Part shown: positions 54,158-63,619 of the stretch, one piece after another
Numbering within the stretch: position 1 is the stretch's first letter
How the letters are laid out: the number at the start of each line of letters is the position of its first letter
Origin: Lachnospiraceae bacterium
Lineage (GTDB): Bacteria; Bacillota; Clostridia; Lachnospirales; Lachnospiraceae
Direction of reading: 5' to 3'
DNA length: 64,000 nt
NCBI GenBank assembly: GCA_017427415.1
Contig: JAFRSU010000065.1
Span: 1 to 64,000 of the forward strand
Translations under genes and position numbers: made by a program
Notes under the pieces: model-generated
Databases searched by the model: none
Told to the model about the DNA's origin: nothing
The model's input: the letters and a program-made list of their open reading frames with translations, nothing else

Positions 54158-54883
54158 TCAGATGCGGAATGAAAATATATCTCCCCTTATATACTGGCTC
54201 GATGTATGCAGGGGTCTGCCCTTCTTATCATATATCACTTCGTGCAGGTACATAACAGGAGCGTTTTCTTCCATTTTAAGAAGTCCTGCTATCTGTTTTG
54301 AAGCATTTTTTAGCGATATCACATGTGTCGCCTGTGCAGGCTCTGCCCCGCATTCGCTTAATAAGTTGTACAGTGAACCGTTCAGGTCGCTTTCGAGCAG
54401 ATAGGAGTATGCCATGGAGAAATGATTTTCTTCGAGTATCACGGGTACCCTGTCTGCAAAATGCACCCTCACCGTCTCTATGATCCTGCTGCCGGGAGCC
54501 ACGCCAAGTTCATCGACATCCTGCTTGCCTGCTATACCGGACCTTGATACCAGGACTCTGGTAGACGGTTTCTTTCCGTTCATACGGCAGGTATCATGGA
54601 AGCTGTTCACCGCATGCAGTTTTCGATGTATGGCAGGTACGGTGACAAAGGTTCCTTTGCCCTGCTTTTTCTCTAAGATACCTTCTTTTTCCAGCTCGGA
54701 GATGGCTTTTCTTACCGTGATACGGCTTACTCCGTACATGGAGCACAGCTCCTGTTCCGCAGCTATCCTTGCGCCGGTCTTCAGTTCACCGGTGCTTATG
54801 CTGTTTTTTATCTTCTGCATCAGCTGTACGTATAAAGGATTGGACGCATCCGAATTAAGTTTGCTTTGTGTTTGGTTTTCCAA
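54158..54883 (-). CDS. GntR-family regulator with UTRA domain (NagR-like)
   Basis: The 241-residue protein starts with a TTG codon preceded by GAGGAGG. Residues 10-80 are a winged helix-turn-helix of the GntR kind (PLYVQLMQKIKNSI, then GVSRITVRKAISELEKEGIL), and 95-240 a UTRA ligand domain of the HutC subfamily (NHFSMAYSYLLESDL, HEVIYDKKGRPLHTS). Direct linkage to nagB suggests it is the N-acetylglucosamine/glucosamine-phosphate responsive repressor NagR/YvoA. The effector is inferred. Confidence 0.92.
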   Translation of the reverse strand: MENQTQSKLNSDASNPLYVQLMQKIKNSISTGELKTGARIAAEQELCSMYGVSRITVRKAISELEKEGILEKKQGKGTFVTVPAIHRKLHAVNSFHDTCRMNGKKPSTRVLVSRSGIAGKQDVDELGVAPGSRIIETVRVHFADRVPVILEENHFSMAYSYLLESDLNGSLYNLLSECGAEPAQATHVISLKNASKQIAGLLKMEENAPVMYLHEVIYDKKGRPLHTSSQYIRGDIFSFRI

Positions 54884-54915
54884 GTTTTGCCTCCTCTTCT
54901 GCGTCTTAACTATTC

Positions 54916-54984
54916 CACCTCATCCACCGCTTCGCGGAATATCTCAATCACGTAGCGGTTGAGATGCCCCAAGGTGGAAGGCTT
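54916..54984. repeat. Family 1 repeat between glmM and the GntR gene
   Basis: CACCTCATCCACCGCTTCGC at the start, AAGGTGGAAGGCTT at the end, with an inner palindrome ATCTCAA/TTGAGAT in place of the usual centre. Confidence 0.82.
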
Positions 54985-54986
54985 TA

Positions 54987-56348
54987 TCAGCGGATCTTCT
55001 GCAGATGTCCTGATACCTTCATGGCTTCTATGATATTGTCTACCTGCTTCTCACATTCTTCGATCGTACCTGCTTCTGACATGACACGGAGTACGGGCTC
55101 CGTACCGGATTTTCTGAGTAATACACGGCCGTCATTTCCGAGCTCTGCTGCAGCCTTCTCTACTGCTGCCTTTACAGCCTCGTCATTTAAGGTCTCGTCC
55201 TTATCATCTACTTCGACATTCTTAAGTACCTGAGGGTACATGTTGCATCCTGCAGCAAGAGCCGAAACAGGAAGTTTTGTATCGATCATGACTGACATGA
55301 GCATGATGGCTGTGATAAGTCCGTCACCGGTATGTGCATATTTACGGAATATAACGTGGCCTGACTGCTCGCCGCCGATCATATGGTCATATTCCTTCAT
55401 GTTTTCATATACGTATCTGTCGCCTACGGCTGTCTTCTCGTACTCGATGCCTACTGCATCAAGTGCTTTATAAAGACCAAAGTTGGACATTACCGTGGTA
55501 ACTACTGTATTGGAAGGAAGCATTCCGTTTTTCTTCATCCACTTTGAGCAGATGTACATGATCTTGTCGCCGTTCAGCTCCTCGCCGTTTTCATCTACTG
55601 CGAGGCATCTGTCTGCGTCACCGTCGAATGCAAATCCGATATCCATCTTGTTGGTCTTAACATATTCCTTTAAAGACTCTAAGTGGGTAGAACCGCATTT
55701 CATGTTGATGTTTAATCCGTCGGGTGCATTGTTTATAACATATGTCTTTGCACCGAGTGCATTGAATACTGCAGGTCCGATCATCCATGCAGCACCGTTT
55801 GAACAGTCAAGTGCTATCTTGTAGTTTTCAAATGAACGTGTAGCAAGGCCTGCAAGATACCCGATATAACGGTTCCTTCCCGTATAAAAATCAACCGTGC
55901 TTCCGATGGCATCCTCTGTAGCTTCGGGAAGTTCTGCCGGGTCTCCGTCTATAAAACGCTCAAGCTCGTCCTGAAGGTCATCATCCATCTTCTCGCCTTT
56001 GCTGTTCATAAGCTTGATACCGTTGTCATAATAAGGGTTGTGTGATGCAGAGATCATAACGCCGCAGTCAAAACCTTCCGTCCTGGTGATGTAGCTTACG
56101 CAGGGAGTGGTGGTAACATGTAAAAGATATGCATCAGAACCTGTAGATGTGATACCTGCAGCAAGTGCATTCTCATACATATAGGAAGACCTTCTGGTGT
56201 CCTTGCCTATTACTATCTTTGCAGCTTTTCCGTCATGCTTCTGCTTATAATACCATCCGAGGAACTGTCCTGTCTTAAAAGCGTGCTCTGCTTTTAACAC
56301 CTTACCTGCTTTGCCTCTGAAACCGTCTGTACCAAAATACTTGCCCAT
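54987..56348 (-). CDS. glmM: Phosphoglucosamine mutase
   Basis: The 453-residue enzyme interconverts glucosamine-6-P and glucosamine-1-P for peptidoglycan. MISASHNPYYDNGIKL contains the phosphoserine, DGDADR the Mg2+ loop, GGEQSGH the sugar-binding loop, and RKSGTEPVLRVM the phosphate site. The start at 56348 (MGKYFGTDGFRG) is preceded by AAGAG; the longer frame lies in the leader. It shares the amino-sugar theme with nagB downstream. Confidence 0.96.
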   Translation of the reverse strand: MGKYFGTDGFRGKAGKVLKAEHAFKTGQFLGWYYKQKHDGKAAKIVIGKDTRRSSYMYENALAAGITSTGSDAYLLHVTTTPCVSYITRTEGFDCGVMISASHNPYYDNGIKLMNSKGEKMDDDLQDELERFIDGDPAELPEATEDAIGSTVDFYTGRNRYIGYLAGLATRSFENYKIALDCSNGAAWMIGPAVFNALGAKTYVINNAPDGLNINMKCGSTHLESLKEYVKTNKMDIGFAFDGDADRCLAVDENGEELNGDKIMYICSKWMKKNGMLPSNTVVTTVMSNFGLYKALDAVGIEYEKTAVGDRYVYENMKEYDHMIGGEQSGHVIFRKYAHTGDGLITAIMLMSVMIDTKLPVSALAAGCNMYPQVLKNVEVDDKDETLNDEAVKAAVEKAAAELGNDGRVLLRKSGTEPVLRVMSEAGTIEECEKQVDNIIEAMKVSGHLQKIR

Positions 56349-56471
56349 TATTCTCTTTTGTCCTAAACGGACTCTCCTTCCCCCGGATGCCCCGGGTATA
56401 ATATTTGCATTACTTTTATCAGGCCCGGCCAGTAAAAAGTATCCGGTCGTTTTTGACCCCATCTTTTTGTA

Positions 56472-56499
56472 ATTATAATGGAAAAAAAGTTGTTGTCAA
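56472..56499 (-). promoter_or_regulatory. Promoter of glmM
   Basis: Minus-strand TTGACA (56494-56499), 16-bp spacer, TATAAT (56472-56477). The leader to the start codon is about 115 nt. Confidence 0.85.
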
Positions 56500-56538
56500 T
56501 ATAACATTATATAACATCATGTTTTTAATGCCATTTTA

Positions 56539-56633
56539 CACCTCATCCGGTTGCTCCGCAACCACCTTCCCTTCGCCAGGGAGGGCATCACAACACAATG
56601 TGTTGTGATATATCCCCTCAAGGGGAAGGCTTA
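56539..56633. repeat. Full-length family 1 repeat
   Basis: CACCTCATCCGGTTGCTCCG at the start, GGCATCACAACACAATGTG in the centre as a palindrome, CCCCTCAAGGGGAAGGCTTA at the end. It occupies most of the 366-bp gap between glmM and the GGDEF gene. Confidence 0.9.
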
Positions 56634-56635
56634 AA

Positions 56636-56678
56636 AAATATCAGGCAGATACCTTATAAAGATATCTGCCCGATATTT
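56636..56678 (-). terminator. Terminator of the LacI-GGDEF gene
   Basis: AAATATC and GGCAGATA pair with TATCTGCC and GATATTT; on the minus strand a TTTTTT run follows. Confidence 0.88.
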
Positions 56679-56715
56679 ACTTGATTTTACAGATGATCCG
56701 CACCGATCACCCGGT

Positions 56716-58629
56716 TCAGTCCTTTATTATCTTTCTTACTCCGCGCATTTTCTCTTTTTCCGCATACATCCTGTTATCACTTAAGGTAAGCCACTCATTT
56801 AAGTTCATGCCCGGATTGATACAGCATATGGAGTACCCGCAGCTGGCATATACATTGTACGGCTTCCCTGCTCCCTTGTTGATATTGTCAAGGTATGCGT
56901 TCATGCGGCTGATGAACTTAAGTATCGAGTTCTCGGAATAATCCATCGCAAGCACTTCAAACTCGTCTCCGCCTACCCTGAAACCTATCTCGTCTACAAA
57001 CGATGCTCCTCTTATGGCATCCGCCAATACTCTCAATGCATAGTCCCCTTCTGCATGCCCGTATGTATCGTTTATCACCTTCAGACCGTCCATATCTATG
57101 CCGATGATAGCCATCGTCCTGCCCTCGGTCTGCACCAGGTTGTACATCCTGTGTGATTCAAGTTCAAATCCGTGTCTGTTCTTAAGTCCGGTCAGTACAT
57201 CCGTTACATACATGTTGGAGAGCTTTTCTATCAGAGAATCCGTCCTTTTTGAATTTCTCATATGCTCTAACGCATTGCTTATCGATATCAGCATGAACTC
57301 GTAGAAGCTCCCTATGGTCCCTCCGGGATAAAAATCTATCACGGTGTAACCGAAGCTTGCTCTCTCAAAATGAAGAGGTATGATATAATAGGCTTTAGGT
57401 TCATCACTTATAAACTCATCCGGAAGAAGCTGACGTCTTTCGACCGGTACATTTATGTTGTCAAGTCTTTTGGTATCCACAAAAGCGGTACGCACATACA
57501 TCTTATCGGTATAGCCCACCATATCACTGTTTTCTATACTCTCCCACGGATAATTGTTAAGCACCACGAAAAAGTCCTTGTAGTAATCGTTGTTCCGTAT
57601 ATATCTTTCAACTGCGGCATTAAGCTCCTCAAAATCCGTAGTGGTTTCCATAGCCAGGCTCATAAAGCTTGCCTGCAGGTTTTCATTTCTCTGCCTTGCC
57701 CATGCCTCAAAATATGTTCTGCCTGCATCTGCAAGTGATTGCGGCGTACTTTCACAGCATCCGCAGCTTTGCCTCTTAACTACTGCAGTACCGATATACT
57801 CGTATTTGTCTGCCGGCTTTCCGTCACGAAGCTTGACAAACATCTCTGTAGCTGTCTTAGCCATTTCACGTATATCCATCCTTACCGATGTAAGAGAAGG
57901 TATGGTGTGACTTGCCTCTGCTATGTCATCAAAGCCGGTGACAACGACATCCCTCGGTATCACGTAGCCTCTTTCCTGAAGTGAATGACACACGGCTATG
58001 GCCATATAGTCATTGGCGCATACTATGGCCTGCGGCAGAGTCCCTTTTCTTCTTTCCAATATCTCATCCACTACCTGATCTCCGCAATTTCTCCAGAAAT
58101 CACCATGGAACAGGTTATCCTCCGTAAGCTCCATTCCGTATTCTTTAAGAATGCGCTTAAAACAATCAAGCCTCTTTACAGCATCCGGATGGCCTTTTAT
58201 ACCGCTCACATAGAAAAGATCTGTAAACTTATGGTCCTCTATCAAGTGCCTGGTGATGCTTTCCATAGAGTTTTCGTCATCTATGAGGATGGTATTATAA
58301 TCAGCTGCCTCACGTCTTATACTCACTACCGGACACTTGCAATGCTTTTTTACCCTTTCAAGTACCGTTTCTGCCGCATCTGCATTCGAAAAGGTGTCAA
58401 GGCACAGGAAAATACCGTCATAATCGGAATAGTCGGGTAAATATGCCGCATTAAGTTCTCCGGCTTCAAAGTCCGCACATTCCCCATATCCGCCGAACCA
58501 GTTATATATTATTGAATAATAGCCAAGCTTAGCCATCTCCGTTGAGAGGTGACTTACCATCTGCTCCTGATATTCTACTACGCTGCCGCATATAAATATG
58601 GCAACCTTCTTACGTCCCACAAATCCCAT
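56716..58629 (-). CDS. LacI-type sensor / diguanylate cyclase
   Basis: The 637-residue cytosolic protein starts at 58629 (GGAG 6 bases upstream). Residues 1-300 are a periplasmic-binding-protein-like sensor of the LacI type without the DNA-binding head (KKVAIFICGSVVEYQEQMV, DVVVTGFDDIAEASHTIPSL), ending with the RQSCGC motif also found in the EAL protein at 25762. A helical middle part follows, then a GGDEF domain at about 465-635 with intact RVGGDEF and DMDGLKVINDTYGHAEGD. It should make cyclic di-GMP in response to a small ligand. No RxxD inhibition site is obvious. Confidence 0.92.
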   Translation of the reverse strand: MGFVGRKKVAIFICGSVVEYQEQMVSHLSTEMAKLGYYSIIYNWFGGYGECADFEAGELNAAYLPDYSDYDGIFLCLDTFSNADAAETVLERVKKHCKCPVVSIRREAADYNTILIDDENSMESITRHLIEDHKFTDLFYVSGIKGHPDAVKRLDCFKRILKEYGMELTEDNLFHGDFWRNCGDQVVDEILERRKGTLPQAIVCANDYMAIAVCHSLQERGYVIPRDVVVTGFDDIAEASHTIPSLTSVRMDIREMAKTATEMFVKLRDGKPADKYEYIGTAVVKRQSCGCCESTPQSLADAGRTYFEAWARQRNENLQASFMSLAMETTTDFEELNAAVERYIRNNDYYKDFFVVLNNYPWESIENSDMVGYTDKMYVRTAFVDTKRLDNINVPVERRQLLPDEFISDEPKAYYIIPLHFERASFGYTVIDFYPGGTIGSFYEFMLISISNALEHMRNSKRTDSLIEKLSNMYVTDVLTGLKNRHGFELESHRMYNLVQTEGRTMAIIGIDMDGLKVINDTYGHAEGDYALRVLADAIRGASFVDEIGFRVGGDEFEVLAMDYSENSILKFISRMNAYLDNINKGAGKPYNVYASCGYSICCINPGMNLNEWLTLSDNRMYAEKEKMRGVRKIIKD

Positions 58630-58771
58630 ACGCTTCTCCATGTTATTCAAGCCCGCGATAAAGCAAGCCGATATTATCATATAAGATATATATCGGCTCC
58701 AAATTTTTAATTTATAACATATATATTACGTTATTTGACTGAAAATTGCAACTAAAAAGTTTGTGGTAATA

Positions 58772-59341
58772 TCAGTTAACAAATTCCTCCATTTCTTTTC
58801 TGTTTTTTTGATTGATACTTTCCATATGCGTGATTTTAACATATGGATCATTATCATTTTCTCGATAAGAAAAATCATTTTCTATGTATCGGTTCCGATA
58901 CTTATAAATCACACAAGCAGTACTTTTTAAAACATGATCAGGATCATTCGCATAATTTTGAGTATAATATTTTCGTTTCTTTCCATCTTCGACAAATTCA
59001 ATTATCAGATGAATCTGTTGTCCTCTTTCTCCACCACTTAAAGGTGTTTGAGCAACAATGGTGGCATTGATCGGAACACCTTTTTTCTTGTATAATCGAG
59101 CACGAATATCATTTCTGACTAACAAGTATATTAAATAGGGAAAAGAAACACCTATTATTATCACCATCAAATCCATTGGATCTGTGTAATCAAACATCAT
59201 CCTGTTCTCTTCAACAGACGTCTTTATTGTCATTATGATGTACCATAATGCAAGCATACTGCTCGCTATCAGTGGCAGTAAACATATTCGTCTATGATAC
59301 TGTGACTCTGTTATTAATCTGTTCTTATTATGCATAATCAT
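58772..59341 (-). CDS. Small membrane protein of unknown function
   Basis: The 189-residue protein has two hydrophobic helices at about 20-40 and 58-76 followed by a charged cytosolic-type domain with beta strands (NATIVAQTPLSGG, IHLIIEFVEDGKKRKYYTQNY), an arrangement like DUF3592 proteins. AGAGAG precedes the ATG at 59341. It lies between the GGDEF gene and an Uma2 gene on the same strand. Function not known. Confidence 0.68.
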   Translation of the reverse strand: MIMHNKNRLITESQYHRRICLLPLIASSMLALWYIIMTIKTSVEENRMMFDYTDPMDLMVIIIGVSFPYLIYLLVRNDIRARLYKKKGVPINATIVAQTPLSGGERGQQIHLIIEFVEDGKKRKYYTQNYANDPDHVLKSTACVIYKYRNRYIENDFSYRENDNDPYVKITHMESINQKNRKEMEEFVN

Positions 59342-59364
59342 AATTCTCTCTATTAATAATCTTT

Positions 59365-60348
59365 CTACATATTATTTGTAATAATTGAGGTCTTTTTCTT
59401 CCTGCCATATTCCAACATAAACGCAATCTTTTCATATATGTCTTTAAAATCAATCTTACATTTCCCATCCCAGATACTCACAGGCACCTCATCGTCGAAA
59501 CTGTACTCTATCGGAAAGTCGGATTTTATAAAATCATATACCAGAACCGATTTTTCTTCTATGTTTACAATCCAGTATTCTTTTACTCCGGCATTCTTAT
59601 ACTTCTTAAGCTTTCTTACCATGTCATGGTACCAATTGGAATCTTCAAGCACTTCTACTATAAAATCAGGTGCCCCAACCACACGAACTTTGCTTTTCAG
59701 CTTATCCCTGTCACACACCACAAGCAAATCCGGTTGTACTATTGTCTTGTCATCGCAGTCAAGTTGAACATCCGTAGGTGCGGAAAGCAGAACACATTGT
59801 CCCCCGTTTATATCAATATAATTCAGTATCCGAGAAAGCATTATCCCATTGACTCTCTGATGTACTAATAAATGTGATGGAATATCATAAAATACTCCAT
59901 CTATCAGTTCTACCCTGACTCCTTCAGGTAATGCGAGGTAATCAGCCAGCGTTTTATCACCCTTGGCTCCGGCTTTTATCCTCTTCTTTCCTTCATATGG
60001 TGCAGCTCCATATGTGGAATACTCATCCGGTTTTAATGCGCTGATTCCGGCTACAGAACCATACTCCGCATCTCCGTCATTCACATAACTTACTCCGAAA
60101 GCTCCTTCCGAGTCAGCATCATCCAGGTAACTGCTCCTTTTTACCGGTGCGTTTGCACCGGATGTAGTCTTTTCCAATTCATTAAAAAACTTCCATAACG
60201 CTTCTAAAGTTTTCCTTCTGGGGGAAGGGCTGAATCTTGAAAATATCTTCTGTACTGTGCTAAATGGCACTCCGGACTTCTGTGATATGTAATCACAGGA
60301 AAAACCATACTCCTTTTTCTTAGCAATCATTTCATCTATAGTCATCAT
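59365..60348 (-). CDS. Uma2-family PD-(D/E)XK protein with N-terminal HTH
   Basis: The protein of about 327 residues has an N-terminal helix-turn-helix (YISQKSGVPFSTVQKIFSR near 20-40), a linker, and a C-terminal Uma2 domain from about 135 (YLALPEGVRVELIDGVFYDI). The PD-(D/E)XK core is TIVQPDLLVVCD and DFIVEVLEDS with K in VRKLKKYKNAGVKEYWI. I start at 60348 (GAGG 7 bases upstream). Uma2 proteins are predicted restriction-like nucleases of unknown function that are often present in many copies. The HTH fusion suggests DNA targeting. Confidence 0.85.
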   Translation of the reverse strand: MMTIDEMIAKKKEYGFSCDYISQKSGVPFSTVQKIFSRFSPSPRRKTLEALWKFFNELEKTTSGANAPVKRSSYLDDADSEGAFGVSYVNDGDAEYGSVAGISALKPDEYSTYGAAPYEGKKRIKAGAKGDKTLADYLALPEGVRVELIDGVFYDIPSHLLVHQRVNGIMLSRILNYIDINGGQCVLLSAPTDVQLDCDDKTIVQPDLLVVCDRDKLKSKVRVVGAPDFIVEVLEDSNWYHDMVRKLKKYKNAGVKEYWIVNIEEKSVLVYDFIKSDFPIEYSFDDEVPVSIWDGKCKIDFKDIYEKIAFMLEYGRKKKTSIITNNM

Positions 60349-60566
60349 ATTCATACCTCGCTTCTTCCTTGTTTGAGCATATTATACTCCATTTCATCCG
60401 AAATGTCAAATTCTTTTTCCATATTTGTTCCGTATGTATGTATTTTTCAAAGATAAATGGCCTGCTCTCGATGCTTATTATTCCATTTTTGTTCCATTAT
60501 ATGATTATAATAATTATGCCTACTTCCATTATTATCTAGAAAGTATTGCAAGCCGCTTTTTGCGCG

Positions 60567-60598
60567 AAAAAAGTGGGCCCGATATCAACCGAACCCAC
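60567..60598 (-). terminator. Terminator of the metal-efflux operon
   Basis: GTGGG...CCCAC with an 16-nt loop; on the minus strand TTTTTT follows directly. The rest of 60355-60640 has no convincing gene. Confidence 0.85.
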
Positions 60599-60612
60599 GA
60601 TTCTCTTAAAAT

Positions 60613-60641
60613 ATGACAAACAGAACTGTCCCCATTGTCAT
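60613..60641. repeat. Family 3 hairpin element at the efflux ATPase stop codon
   Basis: ATGACAA and TTGTCAT flank ACAGAACTGTCCCCA; the right arm touches the stop codon of the P-type ATPase. Confidence 0.72.
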
Positions 60642-62599
60642 TACTTATCTGCTTTCAGTGCCCTCATGGAATTTAGGATCGCAATGACTGCCACTCCTAC
60701 GTCGGCAAATACTGCTGCCCACATGGAGGCTATGCCGAGTGCTCCGAGTATCAGTACCAGCACCTTTACTCCAAGTGCGAATACTATGTTTTCCTTTACT
60801 ATCCTTAATGTCTTGCGTGATATCTTCATTATAGAGGCGATCTTCGCCGGATTGTCATCCATGATGACCACATCCGCTGCCTCTATGGCTGCATCAGAGC
60901 CTAAGCTTCCCATGGCTATACCTATGTCTGCCCTAGAAAGCACGGGTGAATCGTTTATGCCGTCACCGGCAAATGCTACCTTGCCCCTGCCGGAAAGTTC
61001 CCTTATAAATCTCTCTACCGCCGCTACCTTGTCCTGAGGATAAAGGTCGGATGCTATCTCGTCTATCAGTTCACCGGTAAATGCAGGATGGCTGCTCCTT
61101 GCGCTACTTTTAAGCTCACGGTATATCTTATCTGCCTGCTCTTTTTTATCTCCGGTAAGAAGCGCTGTCTTTGTCACTCCGTTTGACTTCAGTTTCACCA
61201 GTGCATCTATGCTTTCGATCTTTATCGAGTCAGAGATGAGGATGCTTCCGATGAATTTACCGTTTTCAGCCACATATACCACCGTACCGGAATGATCTGA
61301 ATGAACATAATCCACTTTCTTCAGCTTCATGAGCTTGTCGTTGCCAGCAAGGATCTCTTCCCCGCCACAAACAGCACAGATACCCTGTCCGGGGAGTTCT
61401 TCAAAGCTGTCCGATACCGCATCCGAGTTTCCGTCTGCAGCACTTATGCTGTCAACTGCTTTATCACCCAGACGCTCCTTATATGCCCTGCATACCGCTC
61501 CGGCCACAGGATGTGTGGAGTTTTTCTCAGCCTTATAAGCTGTCTCTAAAAGCTTCTCTTCGCTCACGCCCTCGGGATATATTCCGTTTACCTTAAATTC
61601 ACCCTTGGTGAGTGTACCTGTCTTGTCAAAACATATGGTTTTTATATCCGCTACCGCCTCTAAGTAGTTGCTGCCCTTAACAAGCACACCTATGGAGGAG
61701 GCTGCGCCTATGCCGCTGAAAAATCCCATGGGTACAGATATGACCAATGCACACGGACACGAGATGACTAAGAATGTACATGCTCTCTTTATCCACTCTG
61801 CCCAGTCCCCCGTGATGATTGAAGGGATCACCGCCAGCATCAATGCCGCTATGGTAACTATCGGGGTATAATATTTTGCAAATCTGTGTATGAAATTCTC
61901 GTGTTTACTCTTCCTTGAGGATGCATTTTCCACAAGTTCCAAAATCTTGGCAACTGCGGAATCCTCGTACGCTTTGAGCGTCCTGCAGCGGAGCAGTCCG
62001 TTTCCGTTTACCGAACCGCTGTATACCGTGTCGCCTTCTGCCGCACGCCTGGGTACCGATTCACCGGTAAGAGCAGATGTATCCACATAAGACTCGCCTG
62101 ATAATACCACACTGTCTATCGGTATCCTCTCACCCGGCTTTATCACTATGATACTGCCTGTCTCCACGTCATCAGGGTCGGTTTCTTCGGTACTTCCGTC
62201 TTCCTTTTCCACATTCGCATACTCAGGACAGATATCCATCATATCGGCTATGGATTTTCTGGACTTGCCTACCGCATATGACTGGAACAGTTCTCCTACC
62301 TGATAGAATATGATGACCGCTACCGCTTCGGAATACTCTCCTATGCCGTATGCCCCGATACTTGCGATGAGCATCAGGAAGTTTTCATCAAAAATCTGGC
62401 CGTGAGCTATGTTCTTAAATGCCTTGATGACTATATCGTAACCCGCTATGATGAACGGAACAAAATACAGTATAGGCTCCGGCAGATTGTCTTCTATCAG
62501 ATCTTCATAAAAATATGTGGTGGACCATATGAGAAGTGCTGCATATAACACTCCCGCGATTATAATCCTTATGAGCATTTTTTTCTGTTTCGGGCTCAT
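60641..62599 (-). CDS. Zn2+/Cd2+-exporting P1B-type ATPase
   Basis: The 652-residue transporter has the P1B features: CPCALVI in the metal-binding helix, DKTGTLTKG with the phosphorylated Asp, TGES, the HP pair in STHPVAGA, and GDGINDSP. The CPC followed by ALVISVP is typical of Zn/Cd/Pb exporters (ZntA/CadA). It lacks its own N-terminal metal-binding domain; that domain is coded by the separate gene just upstream. AGGAG precedes the ATG. It is the last gene of the ArsR-HMA-ATPase operon. Confidence 0.94.
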   Translation of the reverse strand: MSPKQKKMLIRIIIAGVLYAALLIWSTTYFYEDLIEDNLPEPILYFVPFIIAGYDIVIKAFKNIAHGQIFDENFLMLIASIGAYGIGEYSEAVAVIIFYQVGELFQSYAVGKSRKSIADMMDICPEYANVEKEDGSTEETDPDDVETGSIIVIKPGERIPIDSVVLSGESYVDTSALTGESVPRRAAEGDTVYSGSVNGNGLLRCRTLKAYEDSAVAKILELVENASSRKSKHENFIHRFAKYYTPIVTIAALMLAVIPSIITGDWAEWIKRACTFLVISCPCALVISVPMGFFSGIGAASSIGVLVKGSNYLEAVADIKTICFDKTGTLTKGEFKVNGIYPEGVSEEKLLETAYKAEKNSTHPVAGAVCRAYKERLGDKAVDSISAADGNSDAVSDSFEELPGQGICAVCGGEEILAGNDKLMKLKKVDYVHSDHSGTVVYVAENGKFIGSILISDSIKIESIDALVKLKSNGVTKTALLTGDKKEQADKIYRELKSSARSSHPAFTGELIDEIASDLYPQDKVAAVERFIRELSGRGKVAFAGDGINDSPVLSRADIGIAMGSLGSDAAIEAADVVIMDDNPAKIASIMKISRKTLRIVKENIVFALGVKVLVLILGALGIASMWAAVFADVGVAVIAILNSMRALKADK

Positions 62600-62652
62600 A
62601 ATATCTCCTGTCTTTTAACCTTCCCCGCATGTCTCTTCATGCATTATTCCCT

Positions 62653-62680
62653 GTCATTCCGAGCATATGCGAAGAATCTC
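62653..62680. repeat. Half copy of family 2 repeat
   Basis: GTCATTCCGAGCATATGCGA and GAATCT match one arm of the family 2 element; it lies at the end of the HMA gene. Confidence 0.6.
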
Positions 62681-62899
62681 TTATCTTTTTATCACGCAGT
62701 CAGGCTCTACCTTCCTGCATACCTTTACCACTTCGTCCATGATCGCATCAAAACGTGTGTCATCCGCATCTATTGTCATCTTCTGCGACATAAAGCTTAC
62801 GCTTGCGTCATTTACGCCATCAATCTTCTTGATAGCCTCTTCCATCTTTGCAGCGCAGTTTGCACAGTCAAGGTCCTGTAAATTGAATTTCTTTTTCAT
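62681..62899 (-). CDS. Heavy-metal-associated (HMA) domain protein
   Basis: The 72-residue protein is one HMA domain: LDCANCAAKMEEAI near residues 10-23 has the CxxC metal site. Such domains normally form the N-terminus of P1B ATPases and here are split off as a separate protein, presumably delivering metal to the ATPase 80 bp downstream. AAAGGAAA precedes the ATG. Confidence 0.93.
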   Translation of the reverse strand: MKKKFNLQDLDCANCAAKMEEAIKKIDGVNDASVSFMSQKMTIDADDTRFDAIMDEVVKVCRKVEPDCVIKR

Positions 62900-63060
62900 G
62901 GTGATTTCCTTTCGCCCCCAGGGGAGCTTCCTTTCTTTTTACATTTGTATTATTATATACTTACTTTTGTGTACTATACTTTGTGTACTTCTTCACTCTA
63001 TACACTTAATGCCTTCCGGTTTTTAGCCCCCTCGCGTTGCTTAAGGATGACAACCGAAAA

Positions 63061-63088
63061 TCAATCAGAGAACCGTCCCTGTGATTGA
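63061..63088. repeat. Family 3 hairpin element before the ArsR gene end
   Basis: TCAATCA and TGATTGA flank GAGAACCGTCCCTG. It is followed by a short family 1 end (CACCTCAAAGGGAAGGCTTA). Confidence 0.72.
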
Positions 63089-63112
63089 CACCTCAAAGGG
63101 AAGGCTTAAGAA

Positions 63113-63478
63113 TCACTCCAGGATATGCTCGATCCCCTGTGAAAGCATGGAGCTTACATGCGCATCGGCCAGCATGTATATGACTGATTTGCCGTCCCTG
63201 CGGCTGGCGATAAGCTTAGCCTGCTTTAATATCTTTAACTGATGTGATACTGCCGACTGAGTCATATCAAGTGTAGTCGCTATATCACATACGCACATCT
63301 CACTTTCAAACAATGCGAACAGGATCCTTATCCTGGTAGAGTCGCCGAAGCATTTGAACAGCTCGGCTAAGTCATACAGTCTGTCATCATCAGGCATCAT
63401 TTTTTTGTATTCTTTTATCTTTTCATCATGTGCGTGCTCGTGTGATATCTCACAACACTCTACGTCATTTACTGCCAT
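63113..63478 (-). CDS. ArsR/SmtB-family metal-responsive repressor
   Basis: The 121-residue winged-helix repressor starts at 63478 after AAGGAGG. ELFKCFGDSTRIRILFALFE, MCVCDIATTLDMTQSAVSHQL (recognition helix) and SRRDGKSVIYML are characteristic. The N-terminus CCEISHEHAHDE supplies Cys and His, and MCVC a pair of Cys near residue 57-60, likely the metal site of the CadC/CmtR/ZiaR kind. It is the first gene of the efflux operon and the 63493-63520 palindrome is probably its operator. Confidence 0.93.
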   Translation of the reverse strand: MAVNDVECCEISHEHAHDEKIKEYKKMMPDDDRLYDLAELFKCFGDSTRIRILFALFESEMCVCDIATTLDMTQSAVSHQLKILKQAKLIASRRDGKSVIYMLADAHVSSMLSQGIEHILE

Positions 63479-63492
63479 GTACTGCCTCCTTC

Positions 63493-63520
63493 GAACATAT
63501 GAGCAACTGTTCATATGTTC
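63493..63520. promoter_or_regulatory. Operator of the metal-efflux operon
   Basis: GAACATATGA and TCATATGTTC are perfect 10-bp inverted arms, 8 bp apart, right after the -10 element: the position and form of ArsR/SmtB-type operators. Confidence 0.85.
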
Positions 63521-63548
63521 ATAATACCACAAATATATAAAATGTCAA
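63521..63548 (-). promoter_or_regulatory. Promoter of the metal-efflux operon
   Basis: Minus-strand TTGACA (63543-63548), 16-bp spacer, TATTAT (63521-63526). Confidence 0.82.
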
Positions 63549-63575
63549 CCTCTTTTTATATTTTTATCCGATTAA

Positions 63576-63604
63576 TTGACTAAATCTGTATTTTAAAGTA
63601 TAAT
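63576..63604 (+). promoter_or_regulatory. Promoter of rfbC
   Basis: TTGACT (63576-63581), 17-bp spacer, TATAAT (63599-63604). Confidence 0.85.
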
Positions 63605-63619
63605 CTACATATCTCTGTA

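Noticed and set aside
60425..60616. 63-residue plus-strand frame
   Set aside because: No ribosome site, and its 3' part is a terminator stem of the opposite strand.
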